Source: SZUA-22 sp963751695
GTDB lineage: Bacteria; Bacteroidota; Ignavibacteria; Ignavibacteriales; Melioribacteraceae
Direction: 5' to 3'
Assembly: GCA_963751695.1 (NCBI GenBank)
Contig: CAVVVP010000002.1
Location: forward strand, 248,001-312,000
Length of the DNA stretch: 64,000 nt
The notes under the pieces are model-generated. The model was not told where the DNA came from. It saw only the letters and a list, made by a program, of their open reading frames with translations, and searched no databases. Shown here in pieces: positions 36,336 through 47,300 of the stretch (its first letter is position 1; each line of letters begins with the position of its first letter). A program made the translations under genes and the position numbers.

Positions 36336-36763
36336 TTATTCTCCCATTCCAAGATAATCTTGAAGTATAACGGCAGCAGCATTCATATCAACCAATTTTT
36401 TGTCTTTTCGCTTCTTTTTTGAAGAAACACTTTCAATAATTCTTTCCTTCGCTATTGAGGATGAATATCTTTCATCCACTCGAATAATTTTTGTTTTATA
36501 TTTCTTTTAAATTCCTGTTCAAAGTTTTCTACAATTTTAGTGCTAGAAGATCTTCCACCATCCTCCTTTAAAGGATAACCTAAAATTATTCTGTCAATTT
36601 GATAATCGTTCAAGATTTTATCAAATTCTTTCCAAAAGTCCTTATTATTCTCAATTGTAGTGAGCGGGTAACCAAACATCCTAAGCGGATCAGTAATGGC
36701 TATCCCTACTCTCTTAACACCATAATCGACTGCTAAAATTCTGGGTTTCTCAAATGAATTCAT
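36336..36763 (-). pseudogene. ruvX: RuvX/YqgF Holliday junction resolvase-like, frameshifted
   Basis: The N-terminal half reads PRILAVDYGVKRVGIAITDP and RIILGYPLKEDGGRSSST, an intact RNase H-fold nuclease of the RuvX (YqgF) family acting on 16S rRNA end processing or junctions. Near 36488-36492 the frame breaks: the translated frame stops soon after EFKRNIKQKLF, whereas the next frame carries the expected end IIRVDERYSSSIAKERI, DMNAAAVILQDYLGM. One extra A in the AAAAA run would restore a ~142-residue protein of normal length. The start ATG at 36763 lies just past the relA stop. It may be a sequencing or assembly error, a real mutation, or slippage; the intact remainder favours error. Confidence 0.8.
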
Positions 36764-36764
36764 T

Positions 36765-38951
36765 CTAAGTTTGGCCTGTTGTTGCATCAAATCTTTCTGC
36801 AGAAAAAATATCTTTGTTCTTTTTTAATCTTTCTATCAGTCTACCAAGATGTTCTAGATCAGATACATACACAGTAACAGTACCAGTAAATGTAGCATCC
36901 TGTGCGCTAATATTTATTGCTTTAATGTTTGTGTTGCGATAGCTTGTAATGGAGTTGGAAATGTAAGTTAGCAGTCCAGGTTTATCATCACCTCTAATAC
37001 TAATTCCAGCTACGAAATGTCCATCTAGTTTGCTTGCCCAATTTACCTGGACAAGTTTTTCTTCACTTGTTTTCACCATATGAATGAGGTTTTTACAATC
37101 ACGTCTGTGAATTTTCATCCCTTCACCAATTGTTATGTAACCGACAACAGGATCACCAGGAATTGGATTACAGCATTTTGCAAAAACATAATCGATCCCC
37201 CTATACTCATCTTCCACCAAAATATCTGATTTTGATGTAGTTCTAGCTAACTCAGCGAAACTTTCATACTCCAACTCAGGAGCATGCTTTTCTTCTTTAA
37301 CTTCTGGTGGTTCAAGAATCTCCTCTAAATCTAATTTATTATGAGCGATTGCAGTATAAAATTGGTTATGATTATCAAATTTTAACTTTCTAACTACTTT
37401 ATTTAATTCATCTCGTTCAAAAATTCGTTTATTTTTCTTTAATCTTTTTTCCCAAATATCTCGGCCTGTTTGAACGATCTTAACTTCTTCCTGATTCAAA
37501 AATTTTCTTATGTTTGCTTTTGCTTTGTGTGTTTGAACAAATTGTAACCAGTTTTTATTTGGTTTTTGGTTTTTGGATGTAATTATATCTACTTGATCAC
37601 CACTATTTAATATTGTATTGAGAGGAACAATTTTTCCATTTACTTTTGCTCCAATGCAATTAAATCCAACTCGTGAATGAATCTCAAAAGCAAAATCGAC
37701 TGGAGTGGAATCTTTAGGTAAACGGCGTAAATCACCTTTAGGTGTAAATACATAAATCTCATCCTGATATAAATTCAGTTTGAAGCTGGCCAGAAGTTCC
37801 CTTGGAGCTTCAGTCTTCGAAACATTCTCAAAAATATCTCTTACCCAGTTTATCCAATCTTCCAATTCGCTATCGTTGTTTACAAAATTTTCTTTATATT
37901 TCCAGTGTGCGGCCACTCCGCGCTCAGCAATTTCGTGCATTTTCCTAGTTCGTATCTGCACCTCTACTAGTCTTCCATTCGGTCCAATAACCGTATTATG
38001 TATAGATTGATAGTTATTTTTCTTAGGAATTGAGATATAATCTTTGAATCGATCTGCAATTGGTTTATAAAGCTGATTGATAACGCCTAAAACATAATAG
38101 CATTCATTCTGGTCGTTACTTTCGAGAATAATCCTTATTGCTAAAAGATCATAAATATTTTCGAAAGTTGTATTTTGGTTAAGCATCTTTTTGTAAATAC
38201 TAAAAATATGTTTTGCTCTACCACCGATTTCATACTTCAATCCATGCTGATCTAATTTAATATGAATTGGAGCAGAGAATTTTGAAATAAATCCTTCTCT
38301 TTCTTTTCTTTTATCTTTAATTTTTTTAGCAATACTTTCATATTCATTTCTATTCAGGTACTTGAAAGATTGATCCTCAAGTTCCCATTTCACTCTTCCA
38401 AGACCAAATCGATTAGCAAAAGGAGCATAAATATCCATTGTTTCTTTGGCAATTCTTCTTTGTTTCTGAGGTGGAACAAATTCGAGAGTTCGCATATTAT
38501 GGAGTCGATCAGCAAACTTTACAAGAATAACTCTTATATCTTTAACCAGAGATAATAGAAGTTTTCGATAATTTTCTGCTTGGTTGATTTCGTGACCAGT
38601 AAAAACTCCACTGATCTTTGTTACACCGTCAACAATTTCAGCTACTTCGGAGCTAAATTCCTTGGAAATAAATTCAAGACTGAATTCTGTATCCTCTACC
38701 ACATCATGCAGAAGAGCGGCTACAACAGAGACATCGTCAAGCGGCATTTCTCCGGCAATAATTAATGCCACATCAAAAGGGTGCAAGAAGTATGGTTCAC
38801 CAGAAGCACGGAAATCATTTTTATGTGCTTCAGCTGCCAAATGAAATGCCTTTTTAATCATCTCTTCATTAACGTTGGCTAGATTAGATTTGCAAGTATC
38901 AATCAACCTACTTAACATTTCAGCTTTATATTCTTCTACTAATTCTTTCAT
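36765..38951 (-). CDS. Bifunctional (p)ppGpp synthetase/hydrolase RelA/SpoT
   Basis: The 728-residue Rel enzyme makes and degrades the stringent-response alarmone. The HD hydrolase domain (~25-180) has HPFDVALIIAGEMPLDD and LLHDVVEDTEF with intact His-Asp. The synthetase (~235-350) has GRAKHIFSIYKKM, YDLLAIRIILES, and LVEVQIRTRKMHEIAE. TGS (~385-445: DEIYVFTPKGDLRRLPKDST), a CC/ZFD region (KCCNPIPGDPVVGYIT) and a C-terminal ACT domain follow. Both activities look intact. I chose the ATG at 38951; a TTG 18 bases upstream is the alternative, and neither has a strong ribosome site. Confidence 0.93.
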   Translation of the reverse strand: MKELVEEYKAEMLSRLIDTCKSNLANVNEEMIKKAFHLAAEAHKNDFRASGEPYFLHPFDVALIIAGEMPLDDVSVVAALLHDVVEDTEFSLEFISKEFSSEVAEIVDGVTKISGVFTGHEINQAENYRKLLLSLVKDIRVILVKFADRLHNMRTLEFVPPQKQRRIAKETMDIYAPFANRFGLGRVKWELEDQSFKYLNRNEYESIAKKIKDKRKEREGFISKFSAPIHIKLDQHGLKYEIGGRAKHIFSIYKKMLNQNTTFENIYDLLAIRIILESNDQNECYYVLGVINQLYKPIADRFKDYISIPKKNNYQSIHNTVIGPNGRLVEVQIRTRKMHEIAERGVAAHWKYKENFVNNDSELEDWINWVRDIFENVSKTEAPRELLASFKLNLYQDEIYVFTPKGDLRRLPKDSTPVDFAFEIHSRVGFNCIGAKVNGKIVPLNTILNSGDQVDIITSKNQKPNKNWLQFVQTHKAKANIRKFLNQEEVKIVQTGRDIWEKRLKKNKRIFERDELNKVVRKLKFDNHNQFYTAIAHNKLDLEEILEPPEVKEEKHAPELEYESFAELARTTSKSDILVEDEYRGIDYVFAKCCNPIPGDPVVGYITIGEGMKIHRRDCKNLIHMVKTSEEKLVQVNWASKLDGHFVAGISIRGDDKPGLLTYISNSITSYRNTNIKAINISAQDATFTGTVTVYVSDLEHLGRLIERLKKNKDIFSAERFDATTGQT

Positions 38952-39053
38952 TTTTTTAAGTGAAGTCAATACCCTTATCTTCTTGTTTTTAATATAGTTA
39001 CTTAATTTCCTTCATAAAATACTAACTATATAATACTAATAATAACTGTGAAA

Positions 39054-39680
39054 TTAAAGCGTTCCAAATGTTCTATCGCCGGCATCACCAAGTCCTGGCA
39101 GTATGTATCCATGATCGTTTAATTCTCTGTCAAGTGTTGCAGTAAATATTTTAACATCAGGATGATCTAACGATAACCTTGCTACTCCTTCAGGTGACGC
39201 AATTAAACAAGCCATGAAAATCTCACGTGCTCCCTTGTCTTTTAAAAATTGGACTGCTGCTGATGCACTTCCGCCTGTAGCAAGCATTGGATCAAGAACT
39301 ATTACTGTAGAAATATCTAAATGTTTTGGAGCCTTATAATAATAGTCAACTGGTTGCAAAGTTTCTTCATCTCTTTGCAATCCGATATGGCCAACTTTTG
39401 CTTGAGGTATCATCTCAATAAAAGAGTTTACAAGGCTTAGACCCGCACGAAGAACGGGAACTAAAACAATCTGCTTAGTTAGTTTAAAACCTTTCGTTTT
39501 TTCTAGTGGAGTTTCAACTTCAATTTCTGTAGTTGTAAATTCTTTACTTATTTCAGATGCCAATATATAAGCTATGCGTCTGACAGCAAGCCTGAATTGA
39601 TATTCTTTAGTTTCGTGATTTCTTAAATAAGTAATATCTCTACTAATCAAAGGATTTTTAACAAGTATTAGATTTTTCAT
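39054..39680 (-). CDS. upp: Uracil phosphoribosyltransferase
   Basis: A 208-residue enzyme that makes UMP from uracil and PRPP. Motifs: LVPVLRAGLSLVNSF (~75), VIVLDPMLATGGSASAA (the PRPP-binding loop, ~125-142), and the end-proximal YILPGLGDAGDRTFGT. It fits the uracil salvage family in length and motifs. It starts 2 bp after the CoADR-like gene stop, so the two are coupled. Confidence 0.95.
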   Translation of the reverse strand: MKNLILVKNPLISRDITYLRNHETKEYQFRLAVRRIAYILASEISKEFTTTEIEVETPLEKTKGFKLTKQIVLVPVLRAGLSLVNSFIEMIPQAKVGHIGLQRDEETLQPVDYYYKAPKHLDISTVIVLDPMLATGGSASAAVQFLKDKGAREIFMACLIASPEGVARLSLDHPDVKIFTATLDRELNDHGYILPGLGDAGDRTFGTL

Positions 39681-39682
39681 TA

Positions 39683-41035
39683 CTAAGCCTCTCTGATTTT
39701 TCTTCCTAGAATTGAAAGGAGATTTATAAACGGTGATCGTGGTGGTGTATAATTAAAATTTATCTCAAATAGTTTATCACCTTGTATATTATTTTGGATT
39801 AAAGTTGATATAATATCTGCATAACCAACAACTTCTTCTTTACCAAAAAAAGATGCCCCATAAATTCTTCTACTTTCTGGATTAAAAACTATTTTACCAA
39901 ATACTTTACTACTTTCAGGCATGACAGATACTAAATTAGACGAAATCGCAGAAACTGTTTTATAATTCAAGTGTAGTTTTTTTGCTTCGTGTGAGGTTAT
40001 TCCAACAGAAGAATATGTTTTATTAAATATCTTTACGGAAATATTACTGACAACCGGTTTTGATATCTCATGACACCCGGCTGCATTTGCTCCTGCAACA
40101 TGGCCTTGCGAATGCGCGAGTGTAGCTAATGGAACATAGTCTGGACGATTTGTAATCAAATTAAATACTTCTGTATTATCACCTGCTGCATAAATATTAT
40201 GATCAGACGTTTGTTGTCTGCTGTTAACTTTGACACCTCCAAATGCTCCCATATTTAGTTTTGCATTAACTGATAATGAATTATTAGGAGCAACTCCAGT
40301 TGAAACTAGCACTAGATCATATTCTCTTACTCTTCCTTCCCTTTTAATCCCTTTTACAACATTTTCATCAATTATAAATTTCTGTCTCTCCATGCTCCCA
40401 TGAAATTCTACGCCATGCTCCCAAATGGTTTCAGCAATTAAATTCTGAAGTTCTATCTCACCATTCGGCATAGGATACTGTTCTTTCTCCATTATGTCAA
40501 CTTCAATACCTTGTGAGGTAAAGGCGTCAGCTGCTTCTAGTCCTATATACCCTGCACCTATAATTAAAACTTTCTTAACAGAACGATTATTGCAATATTT
40601 TTTTATATTTAAATAATCTCTGACTGACTTCAGATAGAATACATTTTTTAGTTGATTCGTTAATTCAGGTATTTTTTTAGCTTGAGATCCAGTACATATA
40701 ATTAACTTATCAAAAGAATAAATGTGTTTACTATCGTCTTTCAGATTCATTATCTGAAGAATTCTATTTTTTCGATCAATAGAATCTACTTTATGTTGAG
40801 TATAAACTTGAACACCCTTCTTTTCGAAAAAACTTTTTTCATCAAAAAAGATGATCTTTGTATAATCTTCAATATCACCAGAAATTAGATAAGGTAATTC
40901 ACAAGTTCCAGTTGAAATGAATTCACCGGCTTCGAACATTTTTATGTCAGCATTTGGATCTACTCTTTTTGCTTTGGCTGCTGCGCTAGGACCAGCAGCA
41001 TTTCCTCCAATTACTATGATTTTTTTTGAATTCAA
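39683..41035 (-). CDS. CoA-disulfide reductase-like FAD/NAD(P) oxidoreductase
   Basis: A 450-residue flavoprotein of the CoADR/NADH oxidase group. FAD-binding GGNAAGPSAAAKAKRVDP at the N-terminus, single redox Cys in STGTCELPYLISG (~43, where CoADRs have the active Cys), NAD(P)-binding VLIIGAGYIGLEAADAF (~155), IYAAGDNTEV (~285) and a C-terminal dimer domain. It could reduce CoA disulfides or related thiols with NAD(P)H. With bshC in the same window it suggests a thiol-redox system not based on glutathione. The relation to persulfide reductases cannot be excluded. Confidence 0.82.
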   Translation of the reverse strand: MNSKKIIVIGGNAAGPSAAAKAKRVDPNADIKMFEAGEFISTGTCELPYLISGDIEDYTKIIFFDEKSFFEKKGVQVYTQHKVDSIDRKNRILQIMNLKDDSKHIYSFDKLIICTGSQAKKIPELTNQLKNVFYLKSVRDYLNIKKYCNNRSVKKVLIIGAGYIGLEAADAFTSQGIEVDIMEKEQYPMPNGEIELQNLIAETIWEHGVEFHGSMERQKFIIDENVVKGIKREGRVREYDLVLVSTGVAPNNSLSVNAKLNMGAFGGVKVNSRQQTSDHNIYAAGDNTEVFNLITNRPDYVPLATLAHSQGHVAGANAAGCHEISKPVVSNISVKIFNKTYSSVGITSHEAKKLHLNYKTVSAISSNLVSVMPESSKVFGKIVFNPESRRIYGASFFGKEEVVGYADIISTLIQNNIQGDKLFEINFNYTPPRSPFINLLSILGRKIREA

Positions 41036-41066
41036 ATTTTTAATGCACTAATTTTGTTCAGGATTT

Positions 41067-42377
41067 TTATTCTTTTAAACTAATTGTTATCGACACTCCA
41101 CTAAAGCCAAAATGCTTTCTGACAATTTTTTCTAAAAATCTTCTATACGAATCTGGGATATATTTTACTTCATTTCCGAAAAAAAGAAATATGGGATATT
41201 TGTTTCCCACCTGAGTAATATACTTTATCTTTACTTCTTTACCCGTTGGAGTTGCTGGAGGAGGAGTTTTTAAAATTTCTGGAATTAGAATATCATTTAA
41301 TTGTTTAGTTGATATTTTTTTCTTTCTTTCCTCTTCGATCTCTTTTGCAAGTTCAATGGTTTTAATTATTCTTTGCTTGGTTAGAGCGGAGATAAATAGA
41401 ACATTAATATATGATGCTGTTCCAAGTTTATCCTTTATCTCAGCTTCAAATTTTTTTGCTGTGTTAGTTTCCTTTTCAACAAGATCCCACTTATTAACAG
41501 CAATTACAATTCCTTTTCTTCTCTGTATTGCTTCATTAATTATTTTTTGATCCTGGTTTTCTAAACCATACTTTGCATCTAGCATCACTATTGCAACATC
41601 AGAATTTGCAAGAGCTCTCAAGGTTCTGACGTTGGAGTAAAACTCGATATTCTCTTTTACCTTGGTGCGTTTTCTCAATCCAGCAGTATCTACCAACACG
41701 ATTTCTTCACCGTGATATTTAAGTATTGAATTAATACTGTCTCTTGTTGTCCCGGGGATATTTGTGACGATACTTCGATCAAAGCCCAAAAGTGAATTCG
41801 TCAGTGAGGATTTACCGGAGTTTGGACGACCAACAATTGCAATCTTTAATCTTTTATCCTTATCATCATCTGCCGGATTGTATTCAATTGTATTAGACAG
41901 CTCATCAAGAATGTCCCCAATATTTCGTCCATGAATGGCAGAAATATCATAAACATCTCCAAGTCCAAGACTGTAAAATTCAGAAGCATGCAGACCTTGC
42001 TCAGCATTATCTAGTTTGTTTGCCAATAAAAATATAGGTTTTTGTGAAGAACGAAGAAGAGCAGCAATTATTTCATCAACTGGAGTTAAACCGTCTCTAC
42101 CATCAACAACAAAAAATATTGCATCAGCTTCATCTAGGGCAATCTCAACTTGCTCTCGAATCGCTGTTTCAAATAATTCAGTTGAATCGGGAACATAACC
42201 ACCTGTATCCACTACTTGAAATAATTTCCCATCCCATTCAACCTCTCCATAGTGACGATCACGCGTAACACCACTTTCATCATCAACAATAGCATTTTTG
42301 GACTTTGTAAGTCTATTGAATAATGTGGATTTTCCTACATTTGGTCTGCCTACTATAACGACTAACGGAATACTCAT
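41067..42377 (-). CDS. der: Ribosome-assembly GTPase Der (EngA)
   Basis: A 436-residue protein with two GTPase domains followed by a KH-like domain, essential for 50S assembly. G1 motifs are VGRPNVGKSTLFN (~10) and VGRPNSGKSSLTN (~180). G3 is VDTGGYVPD and VDTAGLRKR; G4 is LANKLD and AVNKWDL. The C-terminal KH (~345-436) ends KHFGFSGVSITISLKE. Length and double-G layout are typical. It is upstream of the CoADR-like gene by 31 bp. Confidence 0.96.
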   Translation of the reverse strand: MSIPLVVIVGRPNVGKSTLFNRLTKSKNAIVDDESGVTRDRHYGEVEWDGKLFQVVDTGGYVPDSTELFETAIREQVEIALDEADAIFFVVDGRDGLTPVDEIIAALLRSSQKPIFLLANKLDNAEQGLHASEFYSLGLGDVYDISAIHGRNIGDILDELSNTIEYNPADDDKDKRLKIAIVGRPNSGKSSLTNSLLGFDRSIVTNIPGTTRDSINSILKYHGEEIVLVDTAGLRKRTKVKENIEFYSNVRTLRALANSDVAIVMLDAKYGLENQDQKIINEAIQRRKGIVIAVNKWDLVEKETNTAKKFEAEIKDKLGTASYINVLFISALTKQRIIKTIELAKEIEEERKKKISTKQLNDILIPEILKTPPPATPTGKEVKIKYITQVGNKYPIFLFFGNEVKYIPDSYRRFLEKIVRKHFGFSGVSITISLKE

Positions 42378-42462
42378 ATTGAATTTTCGTTTAATTTAAA
42401 CTTAAATTTAGTTAAATATGTTTTGATAAGAAAGAAGGTGATAGATTGAACAAATGCGAATA

Positions 42463-43374
42463 CTATTCTTCAAAGTTTAATTCTAAAATAGGACTTTCTC
42501 TATTCCTAAACGCTGCCCATAAATTTTCTTCTATATTTTCATCCCAGATAGCAGAAACTTCCCCCGATTCTAAAAAATAAATCCGTGGCGGTGAATTTCC
42601 AATGAGGTCAAAGAATTCATCAACTGAGATATTTGTCATATCAAAATTCGTCTCAGTGAGCTCATTAAAACTAGCAATATCATCATGATTCTCACTAAAC
42701 ATTAGTACATATACATTTGGGAATGATTTTACATCTGACATTATTCTCTTAAATGTCTTTGCTGTCTCCATACAGTGTTCGCAAGCAGCTTCAAACACTG
42801 CAACAAGGACATCATCATCAGCCAGATCAACTCTACCGCTATTTGTGAATTGAGTGTACTTAGAAAACGGGAACTCATTTACAGACCTAATTGGAGAAAA
42901 AATAAAAACAAATAATATCGAAAATAAGAAGATGAAAACCGGTAGATAAATTTTACTCAATCTTAACTCACTCTTTCTATACAAGTAGTACACAAAACCC
43001 AATAGTATAATATTCTTGATTAGTGCTTCTGACGGATTCATAACGATTAGCGAACTGAAACAACCACAGTTTTGATCATCACCTTGAAGGATTAATAAAA
43101 TCAAGTAGATTGAGAATCCCGAAAGTAGGAGACCAGTTGAAGGAATAATTATTTTTTTAAAATAATTATTCTGGAGAAATAAAATGCCTAAAGTAAGTTC
43201 AATAATGACAAAGAATCTTGTCGCATAAGCGGCTGCTTCTCTACCTGGTAGCAAACTTTGATCAACTAAAGTAATCTCAAAATAGCCTGGAGATATAACT
43301 TTAGAAATAGCCGATAGAAGAAATGCACTAGAGAGTATTATTCTTATAAGTAGTAATATTCTAGACTGATTCAA
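42463..43374 (-). CDS. MauE/DoxX-like membrane protein with thioredoxin-like domain
   Basis: A 303-residue protein. The first half has four membrane helices like MauE/DoxX (LLLIRIILSSAFLLSAISKV, and a CGCFSSL loop at ~103). After a fifth helix comes a soluble, presumably periplasmic thioredoxin-like domain (~180-300) with EAACEHCMETAKTF (C-x2-C) and the cis-Pro-like NSPPRIYFLE. This is a plausible thiol-disulfide relay between membrane and periplasm, for example for folding of the secreted proteins encoded upstream. It is the last gene of the porU run. Confidence 0.7.
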   Translation of the reverse strand: MNQSRILLLIRIILSSAFLLSAISKVISPGYFEITLVDQSLLPGREAAAYATRFFVIIELTLGILFLQNNYFKKIIIPSTGLLLSGFSIYLILLILQGDDQNCGCFSSLIVMNPSEALIKNIILLGFVYYLYRKSELRLSKIYLPVFIFLFSILFVFIFSPIRSVNEFPFSKYTQFTNSGRVDLADDDVLVAVFEAACEHCMETAKTFKRIMSDVKSFPNVYVLMFSENHDDIASFNELTETNFDMTNISVDEFFDLIGNSPPRIYFLESGEVSAIWDENIEENLWAAFRNRESPILELNFEE

Positions 43375-43429
43375 AAAACCTAACCTAAGTTATTAATAAG
43401 TTCAGATGGAAAATTAACTATTTAACTTC

Positions 43430-44311
43430 TTAAAAGTTATAGCTTAGATTAAGTTGGGGGTAGTATTCTCTGATAAATCCATTATTCGTACTAAGCAATT
43501 TTACATCTGCTTGAAGCAGACTTCTGTTGTAGCTATTCGCTGCTAGAGCCGCTTCCACAGCACTAAGGATATGATTTGCTACCACAACTATAACAGCTGT
43601 GCTGGCAGTATTATAATAGTCGTTAGCTTTTCCACGTTCACCTGCATACCATTTAAAAGTTGGGGTGACCGGATCTGGATAGGTATAACCATCAGGTGGA
43701 TAATCTTCATCGCTATAATCGCTCCATCCTGGATTAAATTGCTGATATTTTCCGATCATCTCATAATACTGCTGATCATTGAACGGAGCTAGCTGATGAG
43801 AGTACCAGCTTCCAATAGCTACCTCTAAAGCATTCAATTTGTCCCATATCACATTTCCCTCATTATCAAATATTTCCATTATCGGGTCACCATCAGGAAT
43901 TCCCGGATTAATTCGTTGAGCATTATCAACAGACCAATTGGCATATTGGTTTACATCCCAACCATCAGAAGAATTTGCAAAATTCTGAAAACTCACTGTT
44001 TGATCATCACCTTTTTGATCGTAAATAACTGCAACAGATATAGCTGCGGCCTCGATTGCTAAAAATAATGCTGTCTTCCAATAATCTTCATTGTAGAACT
44101 GTCCAGCACCAGGCAAGATAAAAGATAATCCACCAGCGAGAAGTGGTGTTCTTTTCTTCATTGATACATTTATCGAATCGTTTTCGTAGGTGTTTATATT
44201 CTGAGCTGAAATGTAAAAATCTTGGTTAAGTTTACCTGATAACTTAAGCTTATTCTCTTGAGCGCTGAGCATCGAAAACATAAACACTGATATCAATAAG
44301 AAACTTTTCAT
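43430..44311 (-). CDS. DUF5683-family membrane protein
   Basis: A 293-residue protein with signal peptide (LISVFMFSMLSAQ) and the DUF5683 core RTPLLAGGLSFILPGAGQFYN, DYWKTALFLAIEAAA with a second hydrophobic segment late (STAVIVVVANHILSAVEA). Between them is an aromatic, Asp/Pro-rich insert (~130-225). The family is common in Bacteroidota; its function is not known. It lies 32 bp after the large TolB/barrel gene. Confidence 0.75.
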   Translation of the reverse strand: MKSFLLISVFMFSMLSAQENKLKLSGKLNQDFYISAQNINTYENDSINVSMKKRTPLLAGGLSFILPGAGQFYNEDYWKTALFLAIEAAAISVAVIYDQKGDDQTVSFQNFANSSDGWDVNQYANWSVDNAQRINPGIPDGDPIMEIFDNEGNVIWDKLNALEVAIGSWYSHQLAPFNDQQYYEMIGKYQQFNPGWSDYSDEDYPPDGYTYPDPVTPTFKWYAGERGKANDYYNTASTAVIVVVANHILSAVEAALAANSYNRSLLQADVKLLSTNNGFIREYYPQLNLSYNF

Positions 44312-44343
44312 TCTAGTCCAAAATATTATAAATGATCATTTTA

Positions 44344-47300
44344 CTACAAGCTGAAATCGAATAACACTCCACCATAGACTATCCATTCTTGACCATAGAC
44401 AATTTCCTCTCCACGCACTATGGTTGAGAATTTATCAAATCCATATGCAGCATTTATAAAAATACTTGTTGGGAAAAGGTAGAATGAATTCATCTTAAAT
44501 CTTATTTCTGCACCCGCACCCTTTTTTGAATTCTCTATCCCACTAAATTTACCAGTCCATGCATCTCCAATATCTGCATAAATTGAGATGAATATTTTAT
44601 CGAGATAAAGTGGCCCCAATCTGCTATCTACATTTCTAAATAAAGGGAATCGATAAGTCAGATTAAACCAATATGCCTGATTGCCACCTATTGCATAGAA
44701 TGGATATCCTTTCATTCCAACGAGACCGCCAATGTAATAATCAAAAAAAGTAGGAAGCTCTGTACCGATTACTCCTCCAGCTTTAATCCTAGTATTAATA
44801 GTATGGTTCTTTGATGTAAAAGCAATGTGCTCTTTCCAATCAAGCTCCATTCTCGCAAAAGTATAATTCTGGTAAACAGGTATTAGAAGACCATCCTCAA
44901 TAACATACTCCCCTTCACCGTTGTATTCATCGAATTCGTAATCAACTTGGAAAGTGATTTCTCTACCAATCGGATTAATATCCGAATCCTTATATGGATA
45001 CAGTGCTTTATGCCAAAATGTGAATCTAAAATCTCGGCCTATAAAGTAAGTATCCTTTGTTGTGGGGTACAAACCACCGCCATTTGGAATTTCAAAACTA
45101 CCTAGAGCAGCAATGTAGTCGCTATATATAAATCTGAACTCAATATTATTACCTTCAGCAAATACTTTGTGCTTAAATGCGAGGTCAAATTCAAAGAGAT
45201 TATATGTAACATCTGTAGGGACAATATAGTCATACTTAGTATTTCCAAGAGAGTCTTCATATGCTCCAAAGAAAAGATCAACATTCGCTTTTCTACTAAC
45301 ACTGTAAAGCTCGAAAATCAATTGCGGCTTAATTCCAAGTCCATACAATAGCGGAAGCTTATTTCTATATTCAAAGCCAAGATAAAGATCTCTTTCTAAC
45401 CTTTTATTAATTGCGAATGAACCAAAAAGCGAATAACGATTTAAGTAATCGCTAGAATAGACATATATACCGGGTTTTATCTTATCTAGTCCATTGTTCG
45501 AGAGGTTGTAATTATCGAAGCGAATAAATGGGAAAAATGACATTTTTGAGAAGAATCCGGAATATGGTTTGGATTCATAATCATCCAGTTTTGTATCGTC
45601 GTAATTTCTTAACCTCTTGATGTTGAAATTAACAATATCACCATTTGGAATGTCTGTATTTAAAGGCGGATTATTTAACCAAACATATTTTTTTGACTCG
45701 TCAACTTTCTGCTGTTCATTCTTAGCTAGTTTATATATCTGATATCCACTCGAATTGTAACCAGAATAAATAATGTTTCCCTCACTATCAATTGTAGGCA
45801 TGAAGGCACTACCTAATACATTTGATATTTGACTCCGCTCTTTTGTTTCTTTATCAACTTGATATAGGTTAAAAATACCAGTTTCATTTGAAGCATAGAT
45901 CAAGTTTCCATCTTTATCTTGGATAGCATTTCTTTCGTCATTTACAGTCTGAACAAGAAATTCAAAGTTACTACCATCAACATCAACCTTGGCAATATCA
46001 CGGCCATCTTTAATTGAGTAGTCAAATATTATTTGAGCATCATCGTAGGAAAATTTTGGATTATAAATCTGTTCACCATTTTCAAAGAAAGTTAATCTTT
46101 TGAAATTCTTGCCATCTACATCTATAATACCTAAATTTGTTGTTCCATCCTTTTGAAAAACAAAAGCGATTATTTTGCCATCCTTTGATACATTGGGATT
46201 ATTAGCCCTTAATCCAAATGTTAACCTTGTATCATCATCTTCTTCAATATCATATACAAAAAGATCATGTATATTTGTCCAATTTGGATTATCTTCAGTT
46301 AGTTTTGCAAAGATAATTTTATTACCGTCTGGTGATAGTCCAATGGTTGATCGAATTCCAGTTAAAATTAGCTTTTCTTCTTTTGTGCCTAGATTATACT
46401 CAAATAAAGAAGATGTGCCCATATAGTCATTTCCTTTATTCGATATAAAGTAAATTTTCGACCCATCCTTTGAGAAAATGGGATAAAAATTCCCGAATCC
46501 TTTATCAAATATCAATTCTCCTTCTACTAAGTTTTCTCTAAGAGCAACAGTTCTTTCGCTATAGCTTTTCTTGAGAACCGCTTTCCACTCATCGTAAATG
46601 TTATCTCCGCTCTTTCCAAGCACATCTTCGAACGCTGCATCAATGGTAAAATTTCCGAACTTACCCAGCTTTTGTGTGATGGTTCTTAGTTTGTCTTCTC
46701 CGTATTTTTGAGAAATGTATGAGGTAAGTGCATATCCCGAATTATAAACAGATTCATTTCCAAGACTGCTTTTTCCAAATACTCCCATCTCATTCCAAGT
46801 TAGCATTTTGTCATCTAGCACGTAACTTCTAAGTATCATATCACGATGAGCGTCCCAGCTTTCATATCCAAACTCTTTTCTCATGTATTGTGCCGTACCT
46901 TCAGCAAACCAAGCTGGCATATTAATAGCCGGAACAGGGTATGAAACTATAACATCTGGATAACCATATAATAGATCTGGTCGACGAACATCCTGATAAT
47001 CTAAAAACTGTAAATAGAATGCGGGTATCGAACGTGTCCATTTCATACCTGCTTGAATCTGTACCATATGAGTGAATTCGTGAGATATCACGTTTCTTAA
47101 CCAGTTATGGGTCCCACGAAGATCAAAGTCCAATGCAGAAGCCCATATCTCAATCTTATTATCAAAAAAGTAAGTGGCACCGTTTGAATAATCGTCAATA
47201 TCTTTAACAACATAGTGAATTTTATCAGGTTCATATTCGTAGAGCGATGTAATAGGATCCCAAACTTCATCAGCAATTTTGGCAATTACCTTGGCTGTCC

